This document shows, piece after piece, positions 23,271-30,719 of a DNA stretch of 32,318 bases. The stretch covers positions 1 through 32,318 of the forward strand of contig NZ_VCRA01000045.1 in NCBI RefSeq assembly GCF_005938385.1. Direction: 5' to 3'. The notes below the pieces were generated by a model that saw nothing but the letters and a program-made list of their open reading frames with translations, did not search any database and was not told where the DNA came from. The first letter of the stretch is position 1. Each line of letters begins with the position of its first letter. The position numbers and the translations under genes were made by a program. This DNA is from Paenibacillus mesophilus (GTDB lineage: Bacteria; Bacillota; Bacilli; Paenibacillales; NBRC-103111).

Positions 23271-23603
23271 ATGAGCGATAATCAGGATCAAGTGGAAAGC
23301 TTCTGGTGGGATATCGAGCTTTTGGGCAAATTGGTCGTAGGCATCGGCGAAGTATCGGATATTACGGGCGTTCCGCAAAGGCAGATCCGATATTGGGAGG
23401 AGAAGGGAATCATTGTTCCCTCCAAGGAAGGCGAAGGGACGACGCGGAAGTACGATTATGTAAACATCAAAAAAATTCTTCTCGTCAAAGAGCTTATGGA
23501 CGACGGGTTTACATTGGATGCGGCCGCCAAAAAAGTCGAAGTTCGCATGAAAACGATCAATGACGCTTTCGCCAAGCTTACCAATCGCACTGTGGATGAA
23601 TAA
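23271..23603 (+). CDS. MerR family transcriptional regulator
   Basis: A 110-aa MerR regulator: helix-turn-helix and wing GIGEVSDITGVPQRQIRYWEEKGIIVPSKEGEGTTRKY in residues 23-60, then NIKKILLVKELMDDGFTLDAAAKKVE. The dimerisation helix is short and there is no C-terminal effector or metal-binding Cys set, so it resembles the GlnR/TnrA-like short branch. The palindrome TGTA-N7-TACA upstream is close to the TGTNA-N7-TNACA type these bind, but with shorter arms. The start at 23271 has GAGG 8 nt upstream; an ATG at 23250 is less likely. It is divergent from the tautomerase gene, its probable target. Confidence 0.88.
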   Translation: MSDNQDQVESFWWDIELLGKLVVGIGEVSDITGVPQRQIRYWEEKGIIVPSKEGEGTTRKYDYVNIKKILLVKELMDDGFTLDAAAKKVEVRMKTINDAFAKLTNRTVDE

Positions 23604-23616
23604 TGCATAAGAAAAA

Positions 23617-23653
23617 GCGCCTGCCGGTCTTATCGATCGGAAGGCGCGTTTTT
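23617..23653 (+). terminator. Intrinsic terminator of the merR gene
   Basis: GCGCCT (23617-23622) pairs with AGGCGC (23642-23647), with CCG/CGG pairing inside, followed by GTTTTT. Confidence 0.82.
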
Positions 23654-23712
23654 ATTTGCTGCTGCAAACCGCTCTTATTTTCACAACCTGCCTGAAAGGT
23701 TGTGTGCTGGGT

Positions 23713-23750
23713 ATTGTATATAAATACAATAATATGTATAATAATTCGTA
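23713..23750 (+). promoter_or_regulatory. Tandem ARG-box-like operators overlapping a sigma-A promoter
   Basis: ATTGTATATAAATACAAT (23713-23730) is a perfect inverted repeat, and TATGTATAATAATTCGTA (23733-23750) a weaker one. Each fits the 18-bp ARG-box pattern (WNTGAATWWWWATTCANW) with two changes, and they are 2 bp apart, as tandem ArgR/AhrC sites are. The promoter TTGTAT (23714-23719), 17-nt spacer, TATAAT (23737-23742) lies inside them, so binding would repress. Confidence 0.7.
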
Positions 23751-23768
23751 TTTATCGGAGGTGATACG

Positions 23769-24977
23769 ATGGTTGATGTGCGGAAATCCGGCACGGCACA
23801 GCTGCTGGCCGATGCGGAGCAATCGATTTTGTTTACGGCCGTCCGTCCCGGACTCGTCATGGAACGCGGCGAAGGGATGTATTTGTGGGACACCGACGGC
23901 AACCGTTACTTGGACTTTATCGGAGGCTGGGCGGTTACCTGCCTCGGCCATTCGCCGGCCGTTATCCGGGAAGCGCTCGTTCGTCAGTCGTCGACCCTCG
24001 TAAATGCGAGCCCGGCTTTCTACAATAAGCCGATGATCGAGTTTGCCAAGCTGCTGACGGGCTTGTCCGGCTACGACAAGGCGTTCTTCGCGAGCAGCGG
24101 AGCCGAAGCGAACGAAGGAGCGATCAAGCTGGCGCGAAAGCACGGGGCGGTAAATCTCGGAGGGGCATATGAAATTATCACGACGGTCAACAGCTTCCAC
24201 GGGCGTACGCTCGCGACGATGTCGGCTACGGGCAAGGCGCGCTGGCAAAGCCTCTTCGCCCCCGCCATGCCCGGGTTCAAGCATGTCCCCTTAAATGATA
24301 TGGACAGTTTGCTGGCCGCCGTCGACGGCAACACTTGCGCGGTTATGCTGGAGCTGGTTCAAGGGGAAGGCGGGGTTCATCCGGTTGACGCGGACTATTT
24401 GCGCAGGCTGCGCGAATTGTGCGACGAACGGGGCATGATGCTCCTATTCGATGAAATCCAAACCGGACTCGGCAGAACCGGCAAACTGTTCGCAGCCGAG
24501 CATTACGGCATTCAAGCCGATGCGATGACACTTGGCAAAGGAATCGGCGGAGGCTTTCCATTGTCAGCGCTGCTGACGAGGGAGTGCTTCAACTTATTCG
24601 AGCCCGGCGACCAGGGCGGGACGTATACGGGACAGCCGCTCGCGATGGCCGTTGGGCAAGCGGTCGTCCAAGAGATCGTGGATCGGCGGCTTGCCCGGAA
24701 CGCGGAGGCGGTAGGCTTCTATTTGGAGAACCGACTGCGCGAGGTTGAGCACACTTACCGCTTGAGCCCGGTGCGGGGCAAAGGACTGCTGCTTGCATTC
24801 GATCTCCCGGCCCCTGTCGGAGCCGGGCTGGTTGCCGAATGTTTGCGGGAAGGACTGCTAATTAATTCCCCGCATCCGGCCACAATCCGGCTCATGCCGC
24901 CGCTGATCGCAGCCGAGGAGCATATCGACGAAATGATGCCGATTTTATGTAAGGCGATGGACCGTCTACTTGCGTAA
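23769..24977 (+). CDS. Acetylornithine/ornithine-type class III aminotransferase
   Basis: A 402-aa PLP-dependent class III aminotransferase, closest in appearance to acetylornithine aminotransferase (ArgD). SSGAEANEGAIKLARK (109-124) is the phosphate-binding region, NSFHGRTLATMSATGK follows, DEIQTGLGRTG begins at 228, and the PLP lysine is Lys257 in TLGKGIGGG. CGGAGG is 8 nt before the ATG and the leader is only about 20 nt. The two ARG-box-like palindromes upstream support a role in arginine metabolism. No other arg genes are adjacent, so a second, separately placed argD or an ornithine-catabolic enzyme remain possible. It overlaps the convergent spoVB by 12 bp. Confidence 0.9.
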   Translation: MVDVRKSGTAQLLADAEQSILFTAVRPGLVMERGEGMYLWDTDGNRYLDFIGGWAVTCLGHSPAVIREALVRQSSTLVNASPAFYNKPMIEFAKLLTGLSGYDKAFFASSGAEANEGAIKLARKHGAVNLGGAYEIITTVNSFHGRTLATMSATGKARWQSLFAPAMPGFKHVPLNDMDSLLAAVDGNTCAVMLELVQGEGGVHPVDADYLRRLRELCDERGMMLLFDEIQTGLGRTGKLFAAEHYGIQADAMTLGKGIGGGFPLSALLTRECFNLFEPGDQGGTYTGQPLAMAVGQAVVQEIVDRRLARNAEAVGFYLENRLREVEHTYRLSPVRGKGLLLAFDLPAPVGAGLVAECLREGLLINSPHPATIRLMPPLIAAEEHIDEMMPILCKAMDRLLA

Positions 24978-26528
24978 AGCGGCGATCCCGCCCGTTCCGC
25001 CGAAACGGAATACGCTGCTGCGGTTAATCGTATTCGTCAGCACCAGCGACAGCAGAAACGCGGCAATCGCGATGCCGATCGAGCCGAGCAAGCTCCACAG
25101 CGGCTGCATGCCGATATGCTGTGCGTACGAATAGGCGGATTGACCGGCGAATGCCATGGCCGCCATGCAGAGCGCGACTTTCACGAACCGCCGGAGATCC
25201 AAGTAAAACCCGATCAGGCTCGAGATCGAGAAGAAGTTGAGCATCGTGATGAAGCAGATGCCGAAATTCATCCCGAGCGCGATGCCGGTAATGCCGAACT
25301 GGCTGCCGAGAAAATAAATCGCCGCCGCTTTCATGATGACCATGGCGATATAGTTCCACATCGTCGTGCCGGCTTTGCCGAGACCGAGCAGGACGGCGTG
25401 CAGCGGCGCTTCGAAATAATGCAGGAAAAAGATCGGAGCGAGCAGCTTGAGCAGCGGTCCGGCTTCCGGCGCGTTGTAGAGCAGCGTCGTAAGAGGAGTG
25501 GCCCATATGTACAAAATGACGGTGGCGGGCGCTCCCACGAACAGCGCGATCCGCATCGCCTGATCCATTCTCCGGTGCACGTCCATCCCGTTGCGGTTGG
25601 CCATCGCTTCGCTCACGGCCGGGATAAGCGCCGTCGATAACGAATGCGTAATAAAGCTCGGGAAGACGAGCAGAGGGAACGCGTAGCCGACCAGCAGCCC
25701 GTACTGCTTGGTCGCCATGGCGGTGCCGAGCCCGAATAGCGCCAAGCTTTTCGTAATCAGCATCGGCTGGAAGGCGCTGTAGATCGAATGGACGAAGCCG
25801 AGGCCGGTCGTCGGCAAGCCCATCCGCATCAGCTCCGCGAAAGTGCGCTTGCCGTGCCGCAAATGCTCGGACGCCTTCTGCTTATGCTCGTCGTTCCGCT
25901 GATTCCATTTGTATCTTCCGAGCAAATAGAGAAGGCCTACCCCTTCGCCTACGACGGCCCCGGCCATGGCTCCCGCCGCCGCGTATTCGATGCCGTAAGG
26001 CAACAGAAGCTGCACAAGCGCCAGCATGCACGCAATATGGGCGATATGCTCGAACACGTCGGACAAGGCGATCGACATCATATGCTGCTTGCCGCGGAAA
26101 TAGCCTTTCAGCACGGCCGATATAGCGACGATCGGCGCGATGGGCGTAATCGCCAGCATGGCGTAGTAGGCTCTTTGATCGGTCAAAAACAAGGCAGCTA
26201 TGTACTTCGAGCCGAGCAGCGCGAGCAGTGTCAGGATGATGCTGAGCGTCCCCGTAATGACAAGGGAAACGGCGAGAATCCGCTTCTCCTTCAGCTTATC
26301 CCCTTTGACGTCGGCTTCGGCCACCAGCTTCGAGATGGCGACCGGCAGCCCCAATTCGGTCAGCGTAATGACGAGCGGTACGAGCGGATGGGCCATCATC
26401 AATAGACCGATCCCCTCCGCTCCTAGCGAACGGGCCAGAAAAATGCCGCTTACGAATCCGAGAATTCTCGTAGTCAAGGACGCTGCCGTCAGAATGAACG
26501 TCCCTCGTACAAAAGATTGTTTTTGCAT
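24966..26528 (-). CDS. spoVB: Stage V sporulation protein B (polysaccharide flippase, MATE/MVF superfamily)
   Basis: A 520-aa polytopic membrane protein with about 14 hydrophobic segments, the length and pattern of SpoVB/YkvU/MurJ-like lipid-linked oligosaccharide flippases. The opening (SFVRGTFILTAASLTTRILGF) and SVLKGYFRGKQHM, SHSLSTALIPAVSEAMA, LLAPIFFLHYFEAPLHAVLLGLGK are characteristic. SpoVB is needed for spore cortex synthesis in Bacillus. Paralogues such as YtgP/Amj-type flippases are an alternative. GAGG lies 6 nt before the ATG. I found no clear sigma-E promoter upstream. It is convergent with the aminotransferase. Confidence 0.88.
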   Translation of the reverse strand: MQKQSFVRGTFILTAASLTTRILGFVSGIFLARSLGAEGIGLLMMAHPLVPLVITLTELGLPVAISKLVAEADVKGDKLKEKRILAVSLVITGTLSIILTLLALLGSKYIAALFLTDQRAYYAMLAITPIAPIVAISAVLKGYFRGKQHMMSIALSDVFEHIAHIACMLALVQLLLPYGIEYAAAGAMAGAVVGEGVGLLYLLGRYKWNQRNDEHKQKASEHLRHGKRTFAELMRMGLPTTGLGFVHSIYSAFQPMLITKSLALFGLGTAMATKQYGLLVGYAFPLLVFPSFITHSLSTALIPAVSEAMANRNGMDVHRRMDQAMRIALFVGAPATVILYIWATPLTTLLYNAPEAGPLLKLLAPIFFLHYFEAPLHAVLLGLGKAGTTMWNYIAMVIMKAAAIYFLGSQFGITGIALGMNFGICFITMLNFFSISSLIGFYLDLRRFVKVALCMAAMAFAGQSAYSYAQHIGMQPLWSLLGSIGIAIAAFLLSLVLTNTINRSSVFRFGGTGGIAALRK

Positions 26529-26622
26529 GAGCCGCCTCTTTATACTTGGAATGGTTTTCTTTTATGTATATTCGCCGGAGCCGAATACATGCGAACAAGC
26601 TTGCCGTCGGCTCGTTCGGCGG

Positions 26623-26707
26623 TTGACCATTCTCGGCGCCCGTCTGTGCAAAAGGTCCGCAAACCTTTGCCTGACGGGCTTTTTCGGCGTTCTGAGAGAA
26701 TGGTCAA
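26623..26707 (+). repeat. 85-bp nested palindrome
   Basis: Outer arms TTGACCATTCTC (26623-26634) and GAGAATGGTCAA (26696-26707) match perfectly. Inside, GCCCGTC (26638-26644) pairs with GACGGGC (26673-26679), then GCAAA/TTTGC and GGT/ACC close a CCGCAA loop. A TTTTT tract (26680-26684) follows the inner stem on the plus strand. It resembles an intrinsic terminator wrapped in terminal inverted repeats, as in a small non-coding mobile repeat or structured RNA. No plus-strand gene precedes it. Confidence 0.65.
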
Positions 26708-26762
26708 TCATGCGAATTGTGTCTATTGCCGGTTGCGGCGGCGGCTCGGTATAGTGGGAAAG

Positions 26763-26975
26763 TGGCGGGAAAAGTACCCGGAATAAGCTGCGAAGGACCA
26801 CGTCACTTTTTGGGGTATGGGTATCGGGGTCCCCGAAAAGTACCCGGAATAAGCTTCGAAGGGCAGCTTCACTTTTTGGGGTAATAGTATCGGGGTCCCC
26901 GAAAAGTACCCGGAATAAGCTGCGAAGGGCTGCTTCACTTTTTGGGGTAATTTAGGGTAATTTGGGGTAAGGTGG
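26763..26975 (+). repeat. Tandem 66-bp hairpin repeats (family 1), three copies
   Basis: AAAAGTACCCGGAATAAGC begins at 26770, 26836 and 26902, exactly 66 bp apart. Each unit has CCCCGAAAAGT paired with ACTTTTTGGGG and an inner AAGC/GCTT stem, and units are joined by the palindrome GGGGTCCCC. The array frays into GGGTAATTT repeats at its right end, about 75 bp before the next gene. A diverged copy lies at 10.2 kb. Confidence 0.92.
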
Positions 26976-27048
26976 TGAGACGAGGAGCGCGATTTGATGA
27001 TAAGCTGGACTTGCCTGAAGAGCGTGCATAAGGGAGGTCGAACGGGCA

Positions 27049-28704
27049 ATGGCCAAGCATATGGGAAAATGGTGCGCCGCATCCGTTGTAACGGTGCTGG
27101 TAATCGGGGTTTTGCTGACAAGCTGCATCGGCGGCAAGACCGAGGATGGCGCGACAGCCTCATCCGCCGGCAGTGAACGGCAGCAGACGGACGGCAAATC
27201 GGCCGGGAAGCCGGAAATTACGGTATCCGTCTACGATCGGGGCAACGTTCCCGCCGAAGAAGGAACGGCCGCAAGAAACCGCTGGACCGAATGGATCAAC
27301 GCCAACAGCCCGGTCCAAGTCAAATTCGTCCCGATTCCGCGCTGGGAGTCCGAGATGAAATTCAATACGCTGTTCGCTTCCGGGAAGGCACCCGATCTTA
27401 TTATGGAATACTCGACTGGGTATACGAACCAGCTGTACGCGCAAATTCTGCTTCTGCCGCTCGACGGTCCGGTGGAGCGGTACGCGCCAGACTACAAAGC
27501 GCTGCTGCAACAATATCCGGTGCTGAGGAAGCTCGGCACGAAGGCGGACGGCAAGCTGTATGGGCTCGGGGCCATCAGTCCCATCACGACGAACCACGTC
27601 CTGTTCATTCGAGCGGACTGGCTGAATAAGCTGAACCTCGATATCCCAACGACGACGGAGCAGTTTTACGAGGTGGCGAAGGCGTTCGCGGAGCAAGATC
27701 CGGACGGCAACGGCAAGAAGGACACGTACGGGATGAACTTGAGCTTTGTCGGCGACAGCATCGTCAACGCGATGTTCGGCCACAGCGAATGGAAAGTCGA
27801 GAACGGAGCATACGTTCACGCGTGGGACCGTGCCAAGGCGGCCTATGAGCTGAAGAAACGGCTCTATGACGGCGGCATGGTCGACATGTACTATTTGACC
27901 GACAAAAATGGGGAGCGCGCCCAGCAAGATTTCGTAACCGGCAAGCTCGGCATGTTCGGCGCGAACGGGGGGGCGGGAGCGCTCGGGCTGAAGCTGTACG
28001 AAACGTTCAAGAAAAATGTTCCGGACGGCGAAATTATGCCGATCGCGCTGCCCCGGAGCCGGTTCGGACAGTACAGTCCGGCGCTCTCGCCGTCGGCTTA
28101 CATCACGGCAGTCGTCAACGCCAAGGCGACAAATCCGGAGGCAGCCCTCCAATACGTCAATTTCCTCGTCCAGCCGTCGACGATCAAGACGCTGAGATAC
28201 GGAATCGAAGGCGTGCACTATACGACCGGCAAGAACGGCTGCCCGCAAGTCGTGAACGCGGACAAATCGAAGAGGGAGGTCGACTGGAACCTCGACTTCC
28301 GCATGCTCTCTTCCAGCGCGTCCGGCGGAGAATGCGACAAATTCATTTCCCGGCTGAACCCGGACAATCCGACGGAGAAGCGGTTCGGCGAATTGATTCA
28401 AGCGGCGGAAGCCGCCTATATAAGCCCAGACCGGCCGATCTATTACGATATCGACGCAAGCGCACAGCCCCATTGGCCGGAACATTTGCAGATCATCGTC
28501 AAAAACGCGACGAAAGCGATCTCGGACATTTGGTCCAAAGCGGTCGTCAGCGGTCCGTCGTACACGATCGACCAAGCTTTCGAGGACGCGAAGTCCGCAT
28601 GGGACAACGCCGGCGGCGCGCAGCTGGACAGCTATTTGGCCGGCTGGTATGCGGCGAACAAAGAGAAAGTGGTGCATACGAAAGACTGGTACGACAACAA
28701 ATAA
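27049..28704 (+). CDS. Extracellular solute-binding lipoprotein (ABC importer type), first
   Basis: A 551-aa solute-binding protein with a signal peptide and lipobox VLLTSC (Cys26), Ser/Gly/Lys-rich after the Cys, then the periplasmic-binding fold (ITVSVYDRGNVPAEEGTAARNRWTEW..., FNTLFASGKAPDLIMEYSTGY). It resembles the large LplA-like carbohydrate-binding lipoproteins of Paenibacillus (usually 500-560 aa). GGAGG lies 11 nt before the ATG. Downstream there is no permease or ATPase but a secreted beta-helix protein 19 nt on, then a second binding lipoprotein. The ligand is probably an oligosaccharide, by family and neighbour. Confidence 0.9.
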   Translation: MAKHMGKWCAASVVTVLVIGVLLTSCIGGKTEDGATASSAGSERQQTDGKSAGKPEITVSVYDRGNVPAEEGTAARNRWTEWINANSPVQVKFVPIPRWESEMKFNTLFASGKAPDLIMEYSTGYTNQLYAQILLLPLDGPVERYAPDYKALLQQYPVLRKLGTKADGKLYGLGAISPITTNHVLFIRADWLNKLNLDIPTTTEQFYEVAKAFAEQDPDGNGKKDTYGMNLSFVGDSIVNAMFGHSEWKVENGAYVHAWDRAKAAYELKKRLYDGGMVDMYYLTDKNGERAQQDFVTGKLGMFGANGGAGALGLKLYETFKKNVPDGEIMPIALPRSRFGQYSPALSPSAYITAVVNAKATNPEAALQYVNFLVQPSTIKTLRYGIEGVHYTTGKNGCPQVVNADKSKREVDWNLDFRMLSSSASGGECDKFISRLNPDNPTEKRFGELIQAAEAAYISPDRPIYYDIDASAQPHWPEHLQIIVKNATKAISDIWSKAVVSGPSYTIDQAFEDAKSAWDNAGGAQLDSYLAGWYAANKEKVVHTKDWYDNK

Positions 28705-28723
28705 CCGCAGTGGAGGACGATTC

Positions 28724-30685
28724 ATGCCGGCAAACGATACGAACAAGACGGTCGGACAAACTGAGGAACCGCTTCTTGAAACGGGAGGTTCGAACGGGAC
28801 GATGAGCAGAAGGGCTGCGCTCGCTTCGATCGGCATGGCGGGTGCAGCGCTGGCAGTCGCGGGTCTGGTCACTGGAATCGCAACGGATACCGCCTACGGA
28901 GCGGGCGACAGCTGTATCGCCACGACGCTCGCCGGGATAAGGGCCGAGACGGCCCCGAGTGCGGGGAACGTATATGTGGCGACCGATCTCGGACAGGAGG
29001 GAGCTTTTCGCTGCGATCCGGCAGATACGACATCCGCGGATAATACGGGGACTATTCTTGTAACCGCTTCCGGAGCACGGTTCAAACGGATCATAGACGG
29101 ACAATGGAACGTGAAATGGTTCGGCGCCAAAGGAGACGGAATTACCGACGACAGTACGGCGATCCAAAATACGGTTGAAGCCGCCCTTCGATCTACGGCC
29201 GGCATCAATTCGTCTTACCTCGGCGTCCATCCGCGAATCTTTTTTCCGCGCGGCGTATACCGGATCACGAGCAACAACTTGTTCAGCGGCATTACATACA
29301 CGGGCTCCATCAAGCGGGGCATCACGTATGCGGGAGAAAATATGTATTCCTCGGTTTTGCTGCTGGAGACCGGCGGAACGGAGAAGTGGTTTTACAACAA
29401 CGGACCGAATAACCATAAATTCGACCGCATCCATTTCCTCGATCTGGGCTTTACCGGCGACAACGATACGAAAGCGAATGGCTTCAACATTTGGTCGGCC
29501 GGAGGCGAGAAGCAGTTCAAGTTTTTCCGCTGCGCGCTGTCTTCGAGCGTCAATGCGGCGATCGGACTAAGCACGGGAGGATTGGACGATCTGTTTGTGC
29601 TGCAGGGGACAGGCAACGCCGACCTGATGAAGTTTCATTCGTGCGATTTGTCTTGCGGCGGTACCGTGCTGACGTTGAACAACCAGCAGTCTGTCGTTAT
29701 CGAGTTCGTAGCGACGGACGTATCGACGACTAACGATGTGGTCAAGGTGGAGAGCGGCGGCGGTGGATGCGTTAATTTCTTCGGCGGTTCATGTGTCGTA
29801 TTTACGAAAACCGGGGAAGAGTCGGTGCCCCGCTACATTTTGAACGTGGCGGACGATGCGGCCGTCGGTCCGGGCAACAACAATTATAATTTCTTCGGAG
29901 TCCGCTATGAGCTGCAGGGCATCAACCGGGGGATCGTAAGAAGCGGCGGATTCAGAACGGAGACGGCGGCCGTATTCGACGGCTGCAATTTCGGAACCGT
30001 TGTCGGAGGGGCCCGGAATGCGGTGGAGGTTGGTCCGAACAACCGGGTGGCGTTCGAGAACTGCACGCTGTCGGAAAGCTTGAAATACGTCTTGAAGGGC
30101 GACTTCGCGTCGAGCAACTCTTCTCCGTCCGGAGGGCTGCTGCTTTTCGACAAGTGCCAAACCGGGCTGTCGACGAATCCGTTATACAACCGCATAACGT
30201 TCACGGGCAATATCGGCCGGGCGATCGCCAAAGATTGCTACCAGAGGGGCGGGGCAAGCTTCGTCAACAAAAAGGTGTGCGACTTCGATCTGAACAAGCA
30301 AAACTCGATGGCCCGGGAGCCTTCCACCCCGCTGAAATCGATCCATGTCAAAATTGCCGCATACGGCTTCCCGCTCGGGACTTCATCAGCCCAAGACTAC
30401 ACCGTGGAATTTCCGCTCGGGACACTCATCAAAAGCATTTACGTAAACAAGCCGGCTTTCGGCACCTCCGCGCAGACGTATCAGCTGTTCGTCGGGACCG
30501 ACGACAAATCGGTGAAGCTCGGGCAATCGGTATCCGCCTCGGGAACGCACCAGGAGCAGCATATGATCGACTTGCGGGACATTTATTTGCTCACCGATGC
30601 CACGAACTCGAAATTAAGAATGTGGGCGGAAGGCGCGGCGGGCGTGAATCAGACCGGCGGATTGGCCATTATCGAATATTATTGA
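28724..30685 (+). CDS. Secreted right-handed beta-helix protein (pectate-lyase-3-like) with Tat-like signal
   Basis: A 653-aa exported protein. A polar N-region of 26 residues precedes SRRAALASIGMAGAALAVAGLV (twin Arg at 29-30), with likely cleavage near AYGAG (57-61): a Tat-type signal. WFGAKGDGITDDSTAIQ (132-148) and FFPRGVYRI are the hallmark of the pectate lyase 3 / phage-tail-like beta-helix domain, followed by Asn/Gly-rich coils. A C-terminal beta-sandwich-like part (SIHVKIAAYGFPLG...TVEFPLGTLIKSIYVNK) may be carbohydrate-binding. GGAGG is 7 nt before the ATG at 28724; the ATG at 28802 would start right at the twin Arg. The enzyme class cannot be settled from sequence alone. Confidence 0.85.
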   Translation: MPANDTNKTVGQTEEPLLETGGSNGTMSRRAALASIGMAGAALAVAGLVTGIATDTAYGAGDSCIATTLAGIRAETAPSAGNVYVATDLGQEGAFRCDPADTTSADNTGTILVTASGARFKRIIDGQWNVKWFGAKGDGITDDSTAIQNTVEAALRSTAGINSSYLGVHPRIFFPRGVYRITSNNLFSGITYTGSIKRGITYAGENMYSSVLLLETGGTEKWFYNNGPNNHKFDRIHFLDLGFTGDNDTKANGFNIWSAGGEKQFKFFRCALSSSVNAAIGLSTGGLDDLFVLQGTGNADLMKFHSCDLSCGGTVLTLNNQQSVVIEFVATDVSTTNDVVKVESGGGGCVNFFGGSCVVFTKTGEESVPRYILNVADDAAVGPGNNNYNFFGVRYELQGINRGIVRSGGFRTETAAVFDGCNFGTVVGGARNAVEVGPNNRVAFENCTLSESLKYVLKGDFASSNSSPSGGLLLFDKCQTGLSTNPLYNRITFTGNIGRAIAKDCYQRGGASFVNKKVCDFDLNKQNSMAREPSTPLKSIHVKIAAYGFPLGTSSAQDYTVEFPLGTLIKSIYVNKPAFGTSAQTYQLFVGTDDKSVKLGQSVSASGTHQEQHMIDLRDIYLLTDATNSKLRMWAEGAAGVNQTGGLAIIEYY

Positions 30686-30719
30686 AGCCGTCGAACGGCT
30701 CGGGGGGAGAATGCAAGTT

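Noticed and set aside
26763..26975. CRISPR array
   Set aside because: The repeats are contiguous 66-bp units without unique spacers, and no cas genes are near.
27160..28872. 570-codon antisense frame opposite the first lipoprotein gene
   Set aside because: A shadow of the real gene, with no domain and no ribosome binding site.
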